A stretch of DNA of 64,000 nt from Blastococcus sp. TF02A-26 (lineage in GTDB: Bacteria > Actinomycetota > Actinomycetes > Mycobacteriales > Geodermatophilaceae), in assembly GCF_003319125.1 (NCBI RefSeq), contig NZ_QOHG01000004.1:124001-188000 (forward strand). The letters are read 5' to 3'. The position numbers were made by a program, and so were the translations under genes. Below, in pieces: positions 1 through 7,870 of this stretch; position 1 is the stretch's first letter; the number at the start of each line of letters is the position of its first letter. The notes under the pieces were generated by a model. The model had not been told where the DNA came from. It made no database searches and saw only the letters and a program-made list of their open reading frames with translations.

Positions 1-8
1 GACCCACT

Positions 9-659
9 CTAGAGGCGGTCTCCGACGCCTCCCGGCGGGGGTGCCGTCGGGTCCGCCGGAGGGTCGGCCGTCGGGTCGGCCGTGGGGTCCTCGCCACGGT
101 CCAGGGCCCGCCACGCGTCCAGGGCCCGGTCCTCCCGGGTGCCGGCCGCGGCCGGCGCAGCGGTCGCCGTCCGCTCGTAGCGGCGGCCCATGCCCTGCCA
201 CCCCGCGCCCCGGAGGACGGCCAGGCCCCCGGCCGCGGCGCCCAGCACCCCGGCCAGGACGGCCAGCACCGGCCAGGCGACCGACCGGCTGATGGTCAGT
301 GCGGTCGCGGCGGCGGCCGTGCCGTCGGAGAGGTCGGCCAGCCCCGGGTCGTGGAGCAGCGCCCGCAGCCCCGACCACAGCAGCGTGCCACCGCCGACGC
401 ACGCGAGCAGGCCCACCAGCTGCCGGCCCCGCCCGCGGACGGCGATCACCGCCACCGCCGCGGCCAGGAGCAGCAGCCCGCAGGCCGGCACCAGCGCGGC
501 GAGGTCGGTGCCGGTCAGCTCCTCGGCGATCGGCGGCAGCGGCGCCTGCCGGGTCACCGTGGCGGTGGCCCAGGTCTGCCCGCCGGCCGAGAGCGCGAGC
601 CCCCCGGCGACGGCGAGCCCGGCGACGGCCGCGCCGAGCTCGCGCCGCGAGCCGGTCAT
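9..659 (-). CDS. Trp biosynthesis-associated membrane protein (TIGR02234-like)
   Basis: This is a 216-residue inner membrane protein of the family encoded beside trpE in actinobacteria (often called TrpM); its biochemical role is unknown. It has an N-terminal membrane segment (residues about 8-28), two central hydrophobic segments (about 52-75 and 75-90) and another near 125-150. A hydrophilic Asp/Pro-rich tail follows, with DPTADPTADPPADPT-type repeats. The ATG at 659 overlaps the trpE stop by four bases (ATGA), so translation is coupled to trpE. The next trp genes are probably beyond the left edge. The family call rests on position and topology; the gene itself is clear. Confidence 0.85.
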   Translation of the reverse strand: MTGSRRELGAAVAGLAVAGGLALSAGGQTWATATVTRQAPLPPIAEELTGTDLAALVPACGLLLLAAAVAVIAVRGRGRQLVGLLACVGGGTLLWSGLRALLHDPGLADLSDGTAAAATALTISRSVAWPVLAVLAGVLGAAAGGLAVLRGAGWQGMGRRYERTATAAPAAAGTREDRALDAWRALDRGEDPTADPTADPPADPTAPPPGGVGDRL

Positions 660-2176
660 GCCAGCTCCCGCATCCCCTCGGCGGCCGCGATCGCCGAGAG
701 CACCGCCCGCGCCTTGTGCCGCGTCTCGGCCTCCTCGGTGGCCGGGTCGCTGTCGGCCACGATCCCGGCGCCGGCCTGCACGTACGCCCGGCCCTGGTGC
801 AGCACCGCCGTCCGGATCGCGATGGCCATGTCCAGGTCGCCACTGGCGTCGACGTAGCCGACGGTGCCGGCGTAGAGCGCCCGCCGGGTCGGCTCCAGCG
901 ACTCGATGATCTCCATCGCCCGCGGTTTCGGGGCGCCGGACACCGTGCCGGCCGGGAAGGTCGCGTCGAAGACGTCCAGCGCGTCCCACTCCGGGGCGAC
1001 CTCGCCGGCCACGGTGGAGACCAGGTGCATGACGTGGCTGTAGTACTCGATCCGCATGAAGTCGGGCACCTCGACCGTGCCCGGCACGCACACCCGGCCG
1101 AGGTCGTTGCGGGCGAGGTCGACCAGCATCACGTGCTCGGCGCGCTCCTTGGGGTCGGCGAGCAACCCCTCGGCGAGGCGGGCTTCCTCCTCCGGCGTCG
1201 CGCCGCGGGGGCGAGTACCGGCCGGCGGGTGCACGACCGCGGAGCGGCCGGTCACGGTCACCAGCGCCTCCGGCGAGGAGCCGACCACGTCGAAGGGCGT
1301 CTCCCGGCCGGCGAAGCGCAGCAGGTACATGTAGGGCGACGGGTTGGTCGCGCGCAGCACCCGGTAGAGGTCGAGCGCGTCGACCTCGGTGGCGACCTCG
1401 AACCGCTGGGCGAGGACCACCTGGAAGGCGTCCCCGGCACGGATGTGCTCGCGGACGCGTTCCACGCCGTCCTCGAACACCCCGGGTGCCATGTTGCTCG
1501 TGACCGGCGGCGGGTCGGCCGGGGTGAACGCCGCCAGGCCCGCCGGCGCCCCCTTCGCCAGCGCCGCGGCCATGTCGTCGATCCGGGCGACCGCGTCGTC
1601 CCAGGCGGCGCCGGGGTCGTCGGAGGCGAACGCGTTGGCGATGAGCAGCACGCTGCCCTCGGTGTGGTCGACCACGGCCAGGTCGGTGACCAGCAGCATG
1701 CCGAGCTCGGGCATGCCCATGTCGTCGGTGGCCAGCTGCGGCAGCCGCTCCAGCCGCCGGACGACGTCGTACCCGAGGTAGCCCACGAGACCGCCGGTCA
1801 GCGGCGGCAGCCCCTCGGTGCGCGGGGTGCGCAGCCGCCGGGCCAGCGTGCGGACGGCGGCCAGCGGGTCGGCCGGCAGGTCGTCGGTGAGCCCGGGCAG
1901 CGGGTCGCCGAGCCACTGGCTGGCGCCGTCGCGCTCGGTGAGCACCCCGGCGCTGCGGACCCCGACGAAGCTGTACCGCGCCCACTGCCGGCCCTGCTCG
2001 GCCGACTCGAGCAGCACCGTGCCGGGGCGGTCGCCGGCGAGGGTGCGGTGGATGCCGACGGCGGTCAGGCCGTCGGCCAGCAGCCGGCGCACCACCGGCA
2101 CCATCGCCCGGCCGCCGCCTGCGCCGTCGAGCGCGGTGAAGTCCTCGCGGCTCGGGTAGGTCTCCCCCAGCCGCAT
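656..2176 (-). CDS. trpE: anthranilate synthase component I
   Basis: A 506-residue TrpE, which makes anthranilate from chorismate and glutamine-derived ammonia, the first step of tryptophan synthesis. The tryptophan feedback-site motif LLES lies at residues 55-58. The chorismate-binding domain fills the C-terminal half, with the family motifs GSSPEALV, GTRPRG, ARNDLGR and FPAGTVSGAPKPRAMEII. The chosen ATG at 2176 has GGAGGA six bases upstream; a GTG a few codons earlier lacks a comparable site. It lies 14 bases after hisI and overlaps the next gene by four bases, giving a hisI-trpE-trpM transcription unit. No trp leader peptide or attenuator is visible ahead of it. Confidence 0.97.
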   Translation of the reverse strand: MRLGETYPSREDFTALDGAGGGRAMVPVVRRLLADGLTAVGIHRTLAGDRPGTVLLESAEQGRQWARYSFVGVRSAGVLTERDGASQWLGDPLPGLTDDLPADPLAAVRTLARRLRTPRTEGLPPLTGGLVGYLGYDVVRRLERLPQLATDDMGMPELGMLLVTDLAVVDHTEGSVLLIANAFASDDPGAAWDDAVARIDDMAAALAKGAPAGLAAFTPADPPPVTSNMAPGVFEDGVERVREHIRAGDAFQVVLAQRFEVATEVDALDLYRVLRATNPSPYMYLLRFAGRETPFDVVGSSPEALVTVTGRSAVVHPPAGTRPRGATPEEEARLAEGLLADPKERAEHVMLVDLARNDLGRVCVPGTVEVPDFMRIEYYSHVMHLVSTVAGEVAPEWDALDVFDATFPAGTVSGAPKPRAMEIIESLEPTRRALYAGTVGYVDASGDLDMAIAIRTAVLHQGRAYVQAGAGIVADSDPATEEAETRHKARAVLSAIAAAEGMRELA

Positions 2177-2190
2177 CGCCCGTCCTCCGG

Positions 2191-2565
2191 TCACGACGGA
2201 CTCCCCACGGTGGTCGGGAGGCCGCGGAAGAAGCAGCTGCGCTCGCCGGTGTGGCAGGCGGCGCCCTCCTGGTCCACGAGGACGAGCAGCGCGTCGCCGT
2301 CGCAGTCGACGCGGACGTCGCGCACCCACTGGCGGTTCCCGGACGTCTCGCCCTTGACCCAGTACTCCTGGCGGCTGCGCGACCAGTACGTCGCCCGGCC
2401 GGTGGTGAGGGTGCGGTGCAGCGCCTCGTCGTCCATCCACGCCACCATCAGCACCTCGCCGCTGTCGTGCTGCTGCACGACGGCGACCACGAGACCGGCC
2501 GGGTCGCGGCGCAGCAGCGCGGCGACAGCCGGGTCGAGAGCGGGAGCGGGCGGGACGGCGGTCAT
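2191..2565 (-). CDS. hisI: phosphoribosyl-AMP cyclohydrolase
   Basis: A 124-residue HisI, which opens the purine ring of phosphoribosyl-AMP in the third step of histidine synthesis. It is the stand-alone form, with no HisE domain. The metal-binding DCD motif is at residues 87-89, and the zinc cysteines C104 and C111 sit in ACHTGERSC. The ATG at 2565 is preceded by GGGGAGGAT. It is separated from the rest of the his genes in this window by about 8 kb of unrelated genes and is followed after 14 bases by trpE, an arrangement familiar from actinobacteria. Confidence 0.96.
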   Translation of the reverse strand: MTAVPPAPALDPAVAALLRRDPAGLVVAVVQQHDSGEVLMVAWMDDEALHRTLTTGRATYWSRSRQEYWVKGETSGNRQWVRDVRVDCDGDALLVLVDQEGAACHTGERSCFFRGLPTTVGSPS

Positions 2566-2608
2566 GCCCCGATCCTCCCCCGGCGACCGGCGGCGCAGGA
2601 CACCGGCG

Positions 2609-3316
2609 TCAGCGCGACGCGGTGGCGAACCACTCCCGGGACGAGCGGGCGACCAGCAGGCCCATGCCGACGGCCGGTCCGGCGGCGAAGACCAGGGCGC
2701 AGAACACCAGGAGCGGAACGGCGTCGTCGGCTTCGGGGACGTCCCCGAGCAGCCCGACGATGCGGACCACCCAGTAGAGGGCGAGCAGAAGCTGCGCCCC
2801 GAGGGCGACCAGCAGGGCCCACCAGGTGCCGCGGTCCCGGCGGTTGAGCGCCAGGACACCCGCGACGAGCAGGGCGACCACCGAGGCGAACTGCAGCCAG
2901 GCCAGCACCTGCGCCTCGTCGGCGATGTCGGCGGCCCGGGGGTCGACGTAGGCGTCGGTGTCCAGCTCGATGCCGAGGACGACCGAGGCGAACAGCAGCA
3001 GGTACGCCGAGGTGAAGGCGACCAGCGCGGCCTGGACCAGGGCCAGCACCGCGGCCGTGATGACCTGGCCGGGGCGCCGGGGACCACGCGGCGGCGGGGC
3101 CGGCCAGCCGCCCGGGGCGCCGTACGCCGGTGGCGGGGGCCAGCCGTACCCGGGCTGGCCGTAGCCGGGCTGGCCGTACCCGGGCTGGCCGTAGCCGGGC
3201 TGGCCGTAGCCCGGCACCGGGTACGGGGCGGTGCCGTACGCCGGCGGCCCGCTGTACGGGGCGCCCTGCTCGGTGGGGCTGTCGGGGTCGGACCAGGGGT
3301 CGCGCGGTGCGGTCAC
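2609..3316 (-). CDS. membrane protein with Pro/Gly/Tyr-rich cytoplasmic head
   Basis: Unrecognised 235-residue protein. The first 80 residues are a disordered Pro/Gly/Tyr-rich head with four GYGQP repeats. Four hydrophobic segments follow (about residues 85-115, 140-160, 168-190 and 202-224). Such heads are common on actinobacterial membrane proteins of unknown function. The GTG start at 3316 overlaps the stop of the upstream flavoprotein gene (GTGA), so the two are probably co-translated; a functional link is not established. Confidence 0.8.
   Translation of the reverse strand: MTAPRDPWSDPDSPTEQGAPYSGPPAYGTAPYPVPGYGQPGYGQPGYGQPGYGQPGYGWPPPPAYGAPGGWPAPPPRGPRRPGQVITAAVLALVQAALVAFTSAYLLLFASVVLGIELDTDAYVDPRAADIADEAQVLAWLQFASVVALLVAGVLALNRRDRGTWWALLVALGAQLLLALYWVVRIVGLLGDVPEADDAVPLLVFCALVFAAGPAVGMGLLVARSSREWFATASR
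3151..3210 (-). repeat. four perfect-to-near-perfect 15-bp in-frame repeats
   Basis: Four 15-bp units (CGGGCTGGCCGTASC on the plus strand) encode the GYGQP repeats of the membrane protein at 2609-3316. Differences are confined to one silent wobble base, so the array expanded recently or is being homogenised. Confidence 0.9.
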
Positions 3317-4965
3317 AGGTCCGCGGCCAGCGCCCGGCCCGCCGTCCGCCCGGAGAACAGGCAGCCGCCGAGGAAGGTGCCCTCGAGCGACCGGTAACCG
3401 TGCATCCCGCCGCCGCCGAAACCGGCCACCTCACCGGCGGCGTACAGGCCGGGGAACGGGTCCCCGCCGGGCCGCAGGACCCGGCCGGAGAGGTCGGTCT
3501 CCAGGCCGCCGAGGGTCTTGCGGGTGAGCAGGTTGAGGCGGACGGCGATGAGCGGTCCGGCCTCGGGGTCCAGCAGCCGGTGCGGGGGCGCGACGCGGAT
3601 CAGCTTGTCGCCGAGGTAGGTCCGGGCGCCGCGGATGGCGGTCATCTGCAGGTCCTTGGTGAAGGGGTGGGCGACCTCGCGGTCGCGCGCCACGACCTCC
3701 TCCTCGACCCGGGCCAGCGGCACCTCGGGCTCCCCGCCGGTGATCCGGTTCATCCCGGCGACCAGCTCGGGCAGCGTGCGGGCGACGACGAAGTCCTCAC
3801 CGCGGTCGAGGAAGGCCTGCACCGGGCCGGAGACGCCGGACTTCACGCGGTTGAGCAGGAGCTTGACGTCCTTGCCGGTGAGATCCGGGTTCTGCTCGGA
3901 GCCCGACAGCGCGAACTCCTTCTCGACGATCTTCTCGGTGGCGACGAACCAGGTGTGCTCGTGTCCGGTCTGCCCGATGTGGGCGAGCGTGCCGAGGGTG
4001 TCGAAGCCGGGGAACAGCGGCACCGGCAGCCGCTTGCCGGTGGCGTCGAGCCACAGCGACGAGGGGCCGGGCAGGATCCGGATGCCGTGCCGGGCCCAGA
4101 CCGGCGAGTGGTTGGCGATGCCCTCGGTGTAGTGCCACATGCGGTCGCGGTTGATCAGGTTCGCCCCGGCGGCCTCGGTCGCCTCGAGCATGTGCCCGTC
4201 GACGTGCGCGGGGACGCCGGAGAGCAGCCGCCGCGGCGCCGGCCCGAGCCGCTCGGGCCAGTTGCGGCGGACCAGCTCGTGGTTGCCACCGATCCCGCCC
4301 GAGGTGACGACGACGGCCTGGGCGCTCAGCTCGAAGGGCTCCAGCTCGGTCCGGGAGCTGGCCTCGCCGCGGGCGACGTCGCTGGGCTCGAGCACCGCGC
4401 CGCGCACGCCGGTCACCGCGCCGCCGCTGACGACCAGCTCGCCGACCCGGTGCCGGAAACGGAGCTGGACCAGGCCGCGGTCGACGGCCTCGCGCACCCG
4501 CCGCGCGAACGGCTCGACGATGCCGGGACCGGTGCCCCAGACGATGTGGAACCGCGGCACCGAGTTGCCGTGCCCGGTGGCGGTGTAGCCGCCGCGCTCG
4601 GCCCACCCGACGACCGGGAAGAAGCCGACGCCCTGCGAGCGCAGCCAGGCGCGCTTCTCCCCCGCGGCGAACTGCAGGTAGGCCTCGGCCCACTGGCGCG
4701 GCCAGTGGTCCTCGGCGCGGTCGAAGGCGGCGGTGCCGAACCAGTCCTGGCGGGCCAGTTCGAGCGAGTCGTGCACGCGCAGCCGGCGCTGCTCCGGGGA
4801 GTCGACGAGGAACAGGCCGCCGAACGACCACCAGGCCTGCCCGCCGAACGAGGCCTCGGGCTCCTGGTCCAGCAGCACGACCCGCTTGCCCGCGTCGGCG
4901 AGCTCCGCGGTCGCCACCAGGCCGGCGAGCCCGGCCCCCACCACCACGACGTCTGTGTCGGTCAC
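3313..4965 (-). CDS. FAD-binding dehydrogenase (3-ketosteroid dehydrogenase-like, PRK12834 type)
   Basis: A 550-residue flavoprotein of the fumarate reductase/3-ketosteroid-delta1-dehydrogenase superfamily. The N-terminal dinucleotide fold has GAGLAGL at residues 10-16. The C-terminal FAD motif GLYAAGEVAGFGGGGMHG precedes RSLEGTFLGGCLFSGRTAG. The length and the FGGQAWWSFGGLF segment match the family annotated as putative FAD-binding dehydrogenase; the substrate is unknown. A TAGCGT -10 element at 4977-4972 ends six bases before the GTG, suggesting a leaderless transcript. That -10 overlaps the TAG stop of the preceding gene. Confidence 0.88.
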   Translation of the reverse strand: MTDTDVVVVGAGLAGLVATAELADAGKRVVLLDQEPEASFGGQAWWSFGGLFLVDSPEQRRLRVHDSLELARQDWFGTAAFDRAEDHWPRQWAEAYLQFAAGEKRAWLRSQGVGFFPVVGWAERGGYTATGHGNSVPRFHIVWGTGPGIVEPFARRVREAVDRGLVQLRFRHRVGELVVSGGAVTGVRGAVLEPSDVARGEASSRTELEPFELSAQAVVVTSGGIGGNHELVRRNWPERLGPAPRRLLSGVPAHVDGHMLEATEAAGANLINRDRMWHYTEGIANHSPVWARHGIRILPGPSSLWLDATGKRLPVPLFPGFDTLGTLAHIGQTGHEHTWFVATEKIVEKEFALSGSEQNPDLTGKDVKLLLNRVKSGVSGPVQAFLDRGEDFVVARTLPELVAGMNRITGGEPEVPLARVEEEVVARDREVAHPFTKDLQMTAIRGARTYLGDKLIRVAPPHRLLDPEAGPLIAVRLNLLTRKTLGGLETDLSGRVLRPGGDPFPGLYAAGEVAGFGGGGMHGYRSLEGTFLGGCLFSGRTAGRALAADL

Positions 4966-4971
4966 AGGGGC

Positions 4972-4977
4972 ACGCTA
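4972..4977 (-). promoter_or_regulatory. -10 element of the flavoprotein gene (leaderless)
   Basis: TAGCGT on the minus strand, six bases before the GTG at 4965. Its first three bases are also the stop codon of the gene at 4975-5466. Confidence 0.5.
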
Positions 4978-5466
4978 ACCGGCGCGGCCGCTCCGACGGG
5001 CGCGCACCGGGGGAAGCTTAGCGCGCCGAAGCGCCGTCCACTCCCGGACCGTGCGGTGCGTCGCGAGCGCCAGGCACCCGACCGGGCCGACCAGCATCGC
5101 CAGCGTCCACCACACCACCTGGCTCGTCCCTCCCAGCGACCCGGACCGGAGCAGGAGGAGGAGCAGGAAGGCCAGCGGCACGCTGCTGGCCAGCGCCAGG
5201 ACCACCCAGCCGCGCGCCCGGCCCTGCCAGACCAGGGCCGCGCCGGTCAGCGCCCATGCGGCCAGCGCGGCCGCGACGAGCACGTACCAGTACAGGCCGG
5301 GGTCGGGCTCCCACAGCAGCCAGCCGACGTAGAGGTCCTCGGCGGCCACCAGGACGGCGAAGAGCACCACGAACGGCGCCAGGTCCGGTCGCTGCCGCAC
5401 CGCCGTCCGCCCCGCCTGCGGCAGGACGGGCGCGGCGCGCGGGGAGCGTCGGCGGGCGGGCGGCAC
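4975..5466 (-). CDS. small membrane protein of unknown function
   Basis: Unrecognised 163-residue protein. It has a short basic N-terminus followed by four hydrophobic segments (about residues 28-45, 58-78, 86-108 and 118-138) and a basic tail, which suggests a polytopic membrane protein. The GTG at 5466 has no strong ribosome site; a GTG about 20 codons downstream is an alternative. It follows another small membrane gene by 32 bases and may be co-transcribed with it. Confidence 0.6.
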   Translation of the reverse strand: MPPARRRSPRAAPVLPQAGRTAVRQRPDLAPFVVLFAVLVAAEDLYVGWLLWEPDPGLYWYVLVAAALAAWALTGAALVWQGRARGWVVLALASSVPLAFLLLLLLRSGSLGGTSQVVWWTLAMLVGPVGCLALATHRTVREWTALRRAKLPPVRARRSGRAG

Positions 5467-5498
5467 GACCGGCAGCGTAGGACGACGGGCCGGCGCGG

Positions 5499-5945
5499 TC
5501 AGCCGGTGGCGCGCGCCCGCCCCGGCCGGGCGGCCAGCCACCGCCGGGTCGGCGGAGCGGCGGCGAACCCCGCCGCGAGCAGCGGGAAGAGCACGAGGAG
5601 GACCGGGCCGGCGCCCACCGCGTCGCCCTCGTCCTCGGCCGCGGAGTAGACGGCCCACAGCAGAGCCGCCGAGGGCAGGACCGCGAGCACCAGGGGCAGC
5701 CACCCCCGCCGCAGGACCAGCCACATGGCGGCGGCCAGCTGCACGACCGGCGCCAGGAAGACGATCCACACCCAGGGCTCCCGGGCGCTGTCGGAGCTCA
5801 GCCCGCCCACCGCGAACAGCAGCACCGCCATGAGCAGCAGCGGGATCACCGCGACTCCTCCGCAGACGACCGCGGTCAGCGCCGTCCACGGCATCCGCCC
5901 ACCGCCCCAGCCGGGCAGGGACGCGGCGGCGCTGCGAGACGGCAC
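5499..5945 (-). CDS. small membrane protein of unknown function
   Basis: Unrecognised 148-residue protein with four predicted membrane segments (about residues 24-48, 60-75, 80-100 and 112-130). Loops are short, and the C-terminus is basic. The GTG at 5945 gives the longest frame; an ATG at 5894 is a credible alternative start. It lies head-to-tail after the ABC exporter pair and before the similar protein at 4975-5466. The two may be a diverged pair, as both have four segments and similar lengths. Confidence 0.6.
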   Translation of the reverse strand: MPSRSAAASLPGWGGGRMPWTALTAVVCGGVAVIPLLLMAVLLFAVGGLSSDSAREPWVWIVFLAPVVQLAAAMWLVLRRGWLPLVLAVLPSAALLWAVYSAAEDEGDAVGAGPVLLVLFPLLAAGFAAAPPTRRWLAARPGRARATG

Positions 5946-5970
5946 GGGTCGGAGGTTAGCGGCGCCCGGC

Positions 5971-7794
5971 TCAGCCGACCGGCTCGGTCTGCCCGGTCGA
6001 AGAGCGGCGCCAGGAGGCGTGCAGGCGGGCGTAGGGGCCCTCGACCGCGACCAGCTCGTCGTGGCTGCCGCGCTGGACGACCCGGCCGGCGTCGACGACG
6101 AGCACCTCGTCGGCCCGCTCGGCGGTGGAGAGCCGGTGGGCGATGGTCAGGGTGGTCCGGCCGCTGGTCAGCCGGTCCAGCGCCTCGGTGAGCCGTCGCT
6201 CGGTCGCCGGGTCGACCGCGCTGGTCGCCTCGTCGAGCACCAGCAGGTCCGGGTCGGCGACGTAGGCCCGCGCGATGGCGACCAGCTGCCGCTCGCCGGC
6301 CGACAGCGACTCCCCGCGCTGCCCGACCGGTGTGGCGACCCCGTCGGGGAGGCCGGCCAGCCAGTCGCCGAGGCCCAGCTCGGTGAAGGCGGCGACCACC
6401 TCGTCGTCGGTCAGCCCGGGCCGGCCGTAGCGGACGTTGGCCGCGACGCTCGCGTCGAACAGGTAGCCGTCCTGCGGGACCATCACCACGCGGGAGCGGA
6501 GCGAGGCGAAGGCCACCTCGTCCAGGGGCACCCAGCCGCCGTCGGCGGACCCGAGGGACAGCCGCCCCTCGGTGGGGTCCATGAGCCGCGTGACGAGCTT
6601 GGCGAACGTCGTCTTCCCGGAGCCGGTCTCCCCCACGATCGCCACCCGCCGCCGGAGCGCGATCTCCAGGTCCACGCCGGTGAGCGCCGGTCGGGCGTCG
6701 GGGGCGTAGCGGAAGCCGACCCGCTCGAAGCGGACCCCGAGCGGCCCGTCGGGCAGGGTGCGCCCGCCGCCGTCCTGGGCGGGGTCCCGGACGTCGGGCT
6801 CGGTGTCGAGGATGTCGAGCACCCGCTTGAACCCGGCGACGGCGTTCTGCGCCTCGTTGAGCACCTCGCTGGCGGTCTGCACCGGCGCGACGAACAGCGA
6901 CACGAGGAAGAGGAAGGCGATCAGGGTGCCGGCCGTGATGTCGCCGGCGAGGCCGAGCAGCACGCCGACGACGATCACCGCGGCGTTGGCCACCGAGGCG
7001 ATGAACTCGCCGCTGACGAAGACCGCCGCCGTCGTCTTCTGCGCCTCCACCTGCGATCGGTAGTGCCGGCCGATCGCCGAGTCGATGCGGGCGGCGGTGC
7101 GCTCGCGCACGCCGTAGGCGCGGACCGTCGAGGCGCCGACGACGGACTCGGAGACCGCGGCCAGCACGTCGCCGACCCGCTCCCGGACCACGCCGTAGAC
7201 GACGGCCAGCCTGCGGGCGAAGAACCGCACGGCGTAGCCCAGCGGGACGAAGCAGGCGAGCACCAGCAGGGTCAGCTGCCACGAGTACACGAACATCACG
7301 ACGGTCGCGACGAGCAGCTGGCCGAGGCTCACCACGCCGAGCACGCCGCCCCACTGCATGAACGTCGACAGCTGGTCGACGTCGCTGGTGACGCGGGAGA
7401 CCAGCGAGCCGCGCCGCTGGCCCTGCTGGTGCAGCACCGACAGGTCGTGCACGTGCCGGAAGGCGCGGGTGCGCAGCCCGGCCAGCGCCGTCTCGGTGGT
7501 GCGGAACAGCCGCACGTTCATCCGGTACACCGCGACGCCGGTCAGCAGGACGACGACCGCGCAGATCGCGACCAGGTTCCGCACCAGGTCCATGTCGGGG
7601 CCGCCCGGAGCGGCCAGCCCGCGGTCGATGACCTGCTGGACGGCGATCGGCACGACCACCCGGCCCGCGGTCGCGACGAGCGCGAGGGCGAACGTCACCG
7701 GCAGTCCGCGGCGGAACTCCGGCATCATCCGCAGCCCGCGGCGCAGGGTGGCGATCGCGCCCTCGCGGCGGTCCTCGATCTCGGCGGTCGTCAT
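5971..7794 (-). CDS. ABC exporter half-transporter, catalytically competent subunit
   Basis: A 607-residue fused permease-ATPase of the type IV (MsbA/BmrCD-like) exporters. Six membrane helices occupy residues about 35-320. The nucleotide-binding domain has Walker A GETGSGKTT, signature LSAGERQ, Walker B LLVLDEATSAVD with the catalytic glutamate, and the switch histidine in TIAHRLS. It is the second gene of a pair, 76 bases after the gene at 7871-9646. The complementary intact and degraded motifs imply a heterodimer. Substrate unknown; such pairs export drugs, lipids or peptides. Confidence 0.93.
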   Translation of the reverse strand: MTTAEIEDRREGAIATLRRGLRMMPEFRRGLPVTFALALVATAGRVVVPIAVQQVIDRGLAAPGGPDMDLVRNLVAICAVVVLLTGVAVYRMNVRLFRTTETALAGLRTRAFRHVHDLSVLHQQGQRRGSLVSRVTSDVDQLSTFMQWGGVLGVVSLGQLLVATVVMFVYSWQLTLLVLACFVPLGYAVRFFARRLAVVYGVVRERVGDVLAAVSESVVGASTVRAYGVRERTAARIDSAIGRHYRSQVEAQKTTAAVFVSGEFIASVANAAVIVVGVLLGLAGDITAGTLIAFLFLVSLFVAPVQTASEVLNEAQNAVAGFKRVLDILDTEPDVRDPAQDGGGRTLPDGPLGVRFERVGFRYAPDARPALTGVDLEIALRRRVAIVGETGSGKTTFAKLVTRLMDPTEGRLSLGSADGGWVPLDEVAFASLRSRVVMVPQDGYLFDASVAANVRYGRPGLTDDEVVAAFTELGLGDWLAGLPDGVATPVGQRGESLSAGERQLVAIARAYVADPDLLVLDEATSAVDPATERRLTEALDRLTSGRTTLTIAHRLSTAERADEVLVVDAGRVVQRGSHDELVAVEGPYARLHASWRRSSTGQTEPVG

Positions 7795-7870
7795 GATGCC
7801 CCTCGTTCGCTCCCGCGGGGCGCTCCGCTCCTCGCTCGTCCCTCGCTGCGATGCTCACGCCCCTGTCCGC
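7795..7870 (-). other. 76-base purine-rich spacer between the two exporter genes
   Basis: No gene is visible. The minus strand is rich in GAGCGA-type purine runs (GAGGGACGAGCGAGGAGCGG and GGAGCGAACGAGGGG), which could serve as ribosome sites for the ATG at 7794. A spacer of identical length and similar composition lies between murG and murC. Confidence 0.4.

Noticed and set aside
656-2440. Longer TrpE frame starting before 2176
   Set aside because: The extension runs through the hisI gene in another frame and lacks similarity to TrpE; GGAGGA marks the ATG at 2176.
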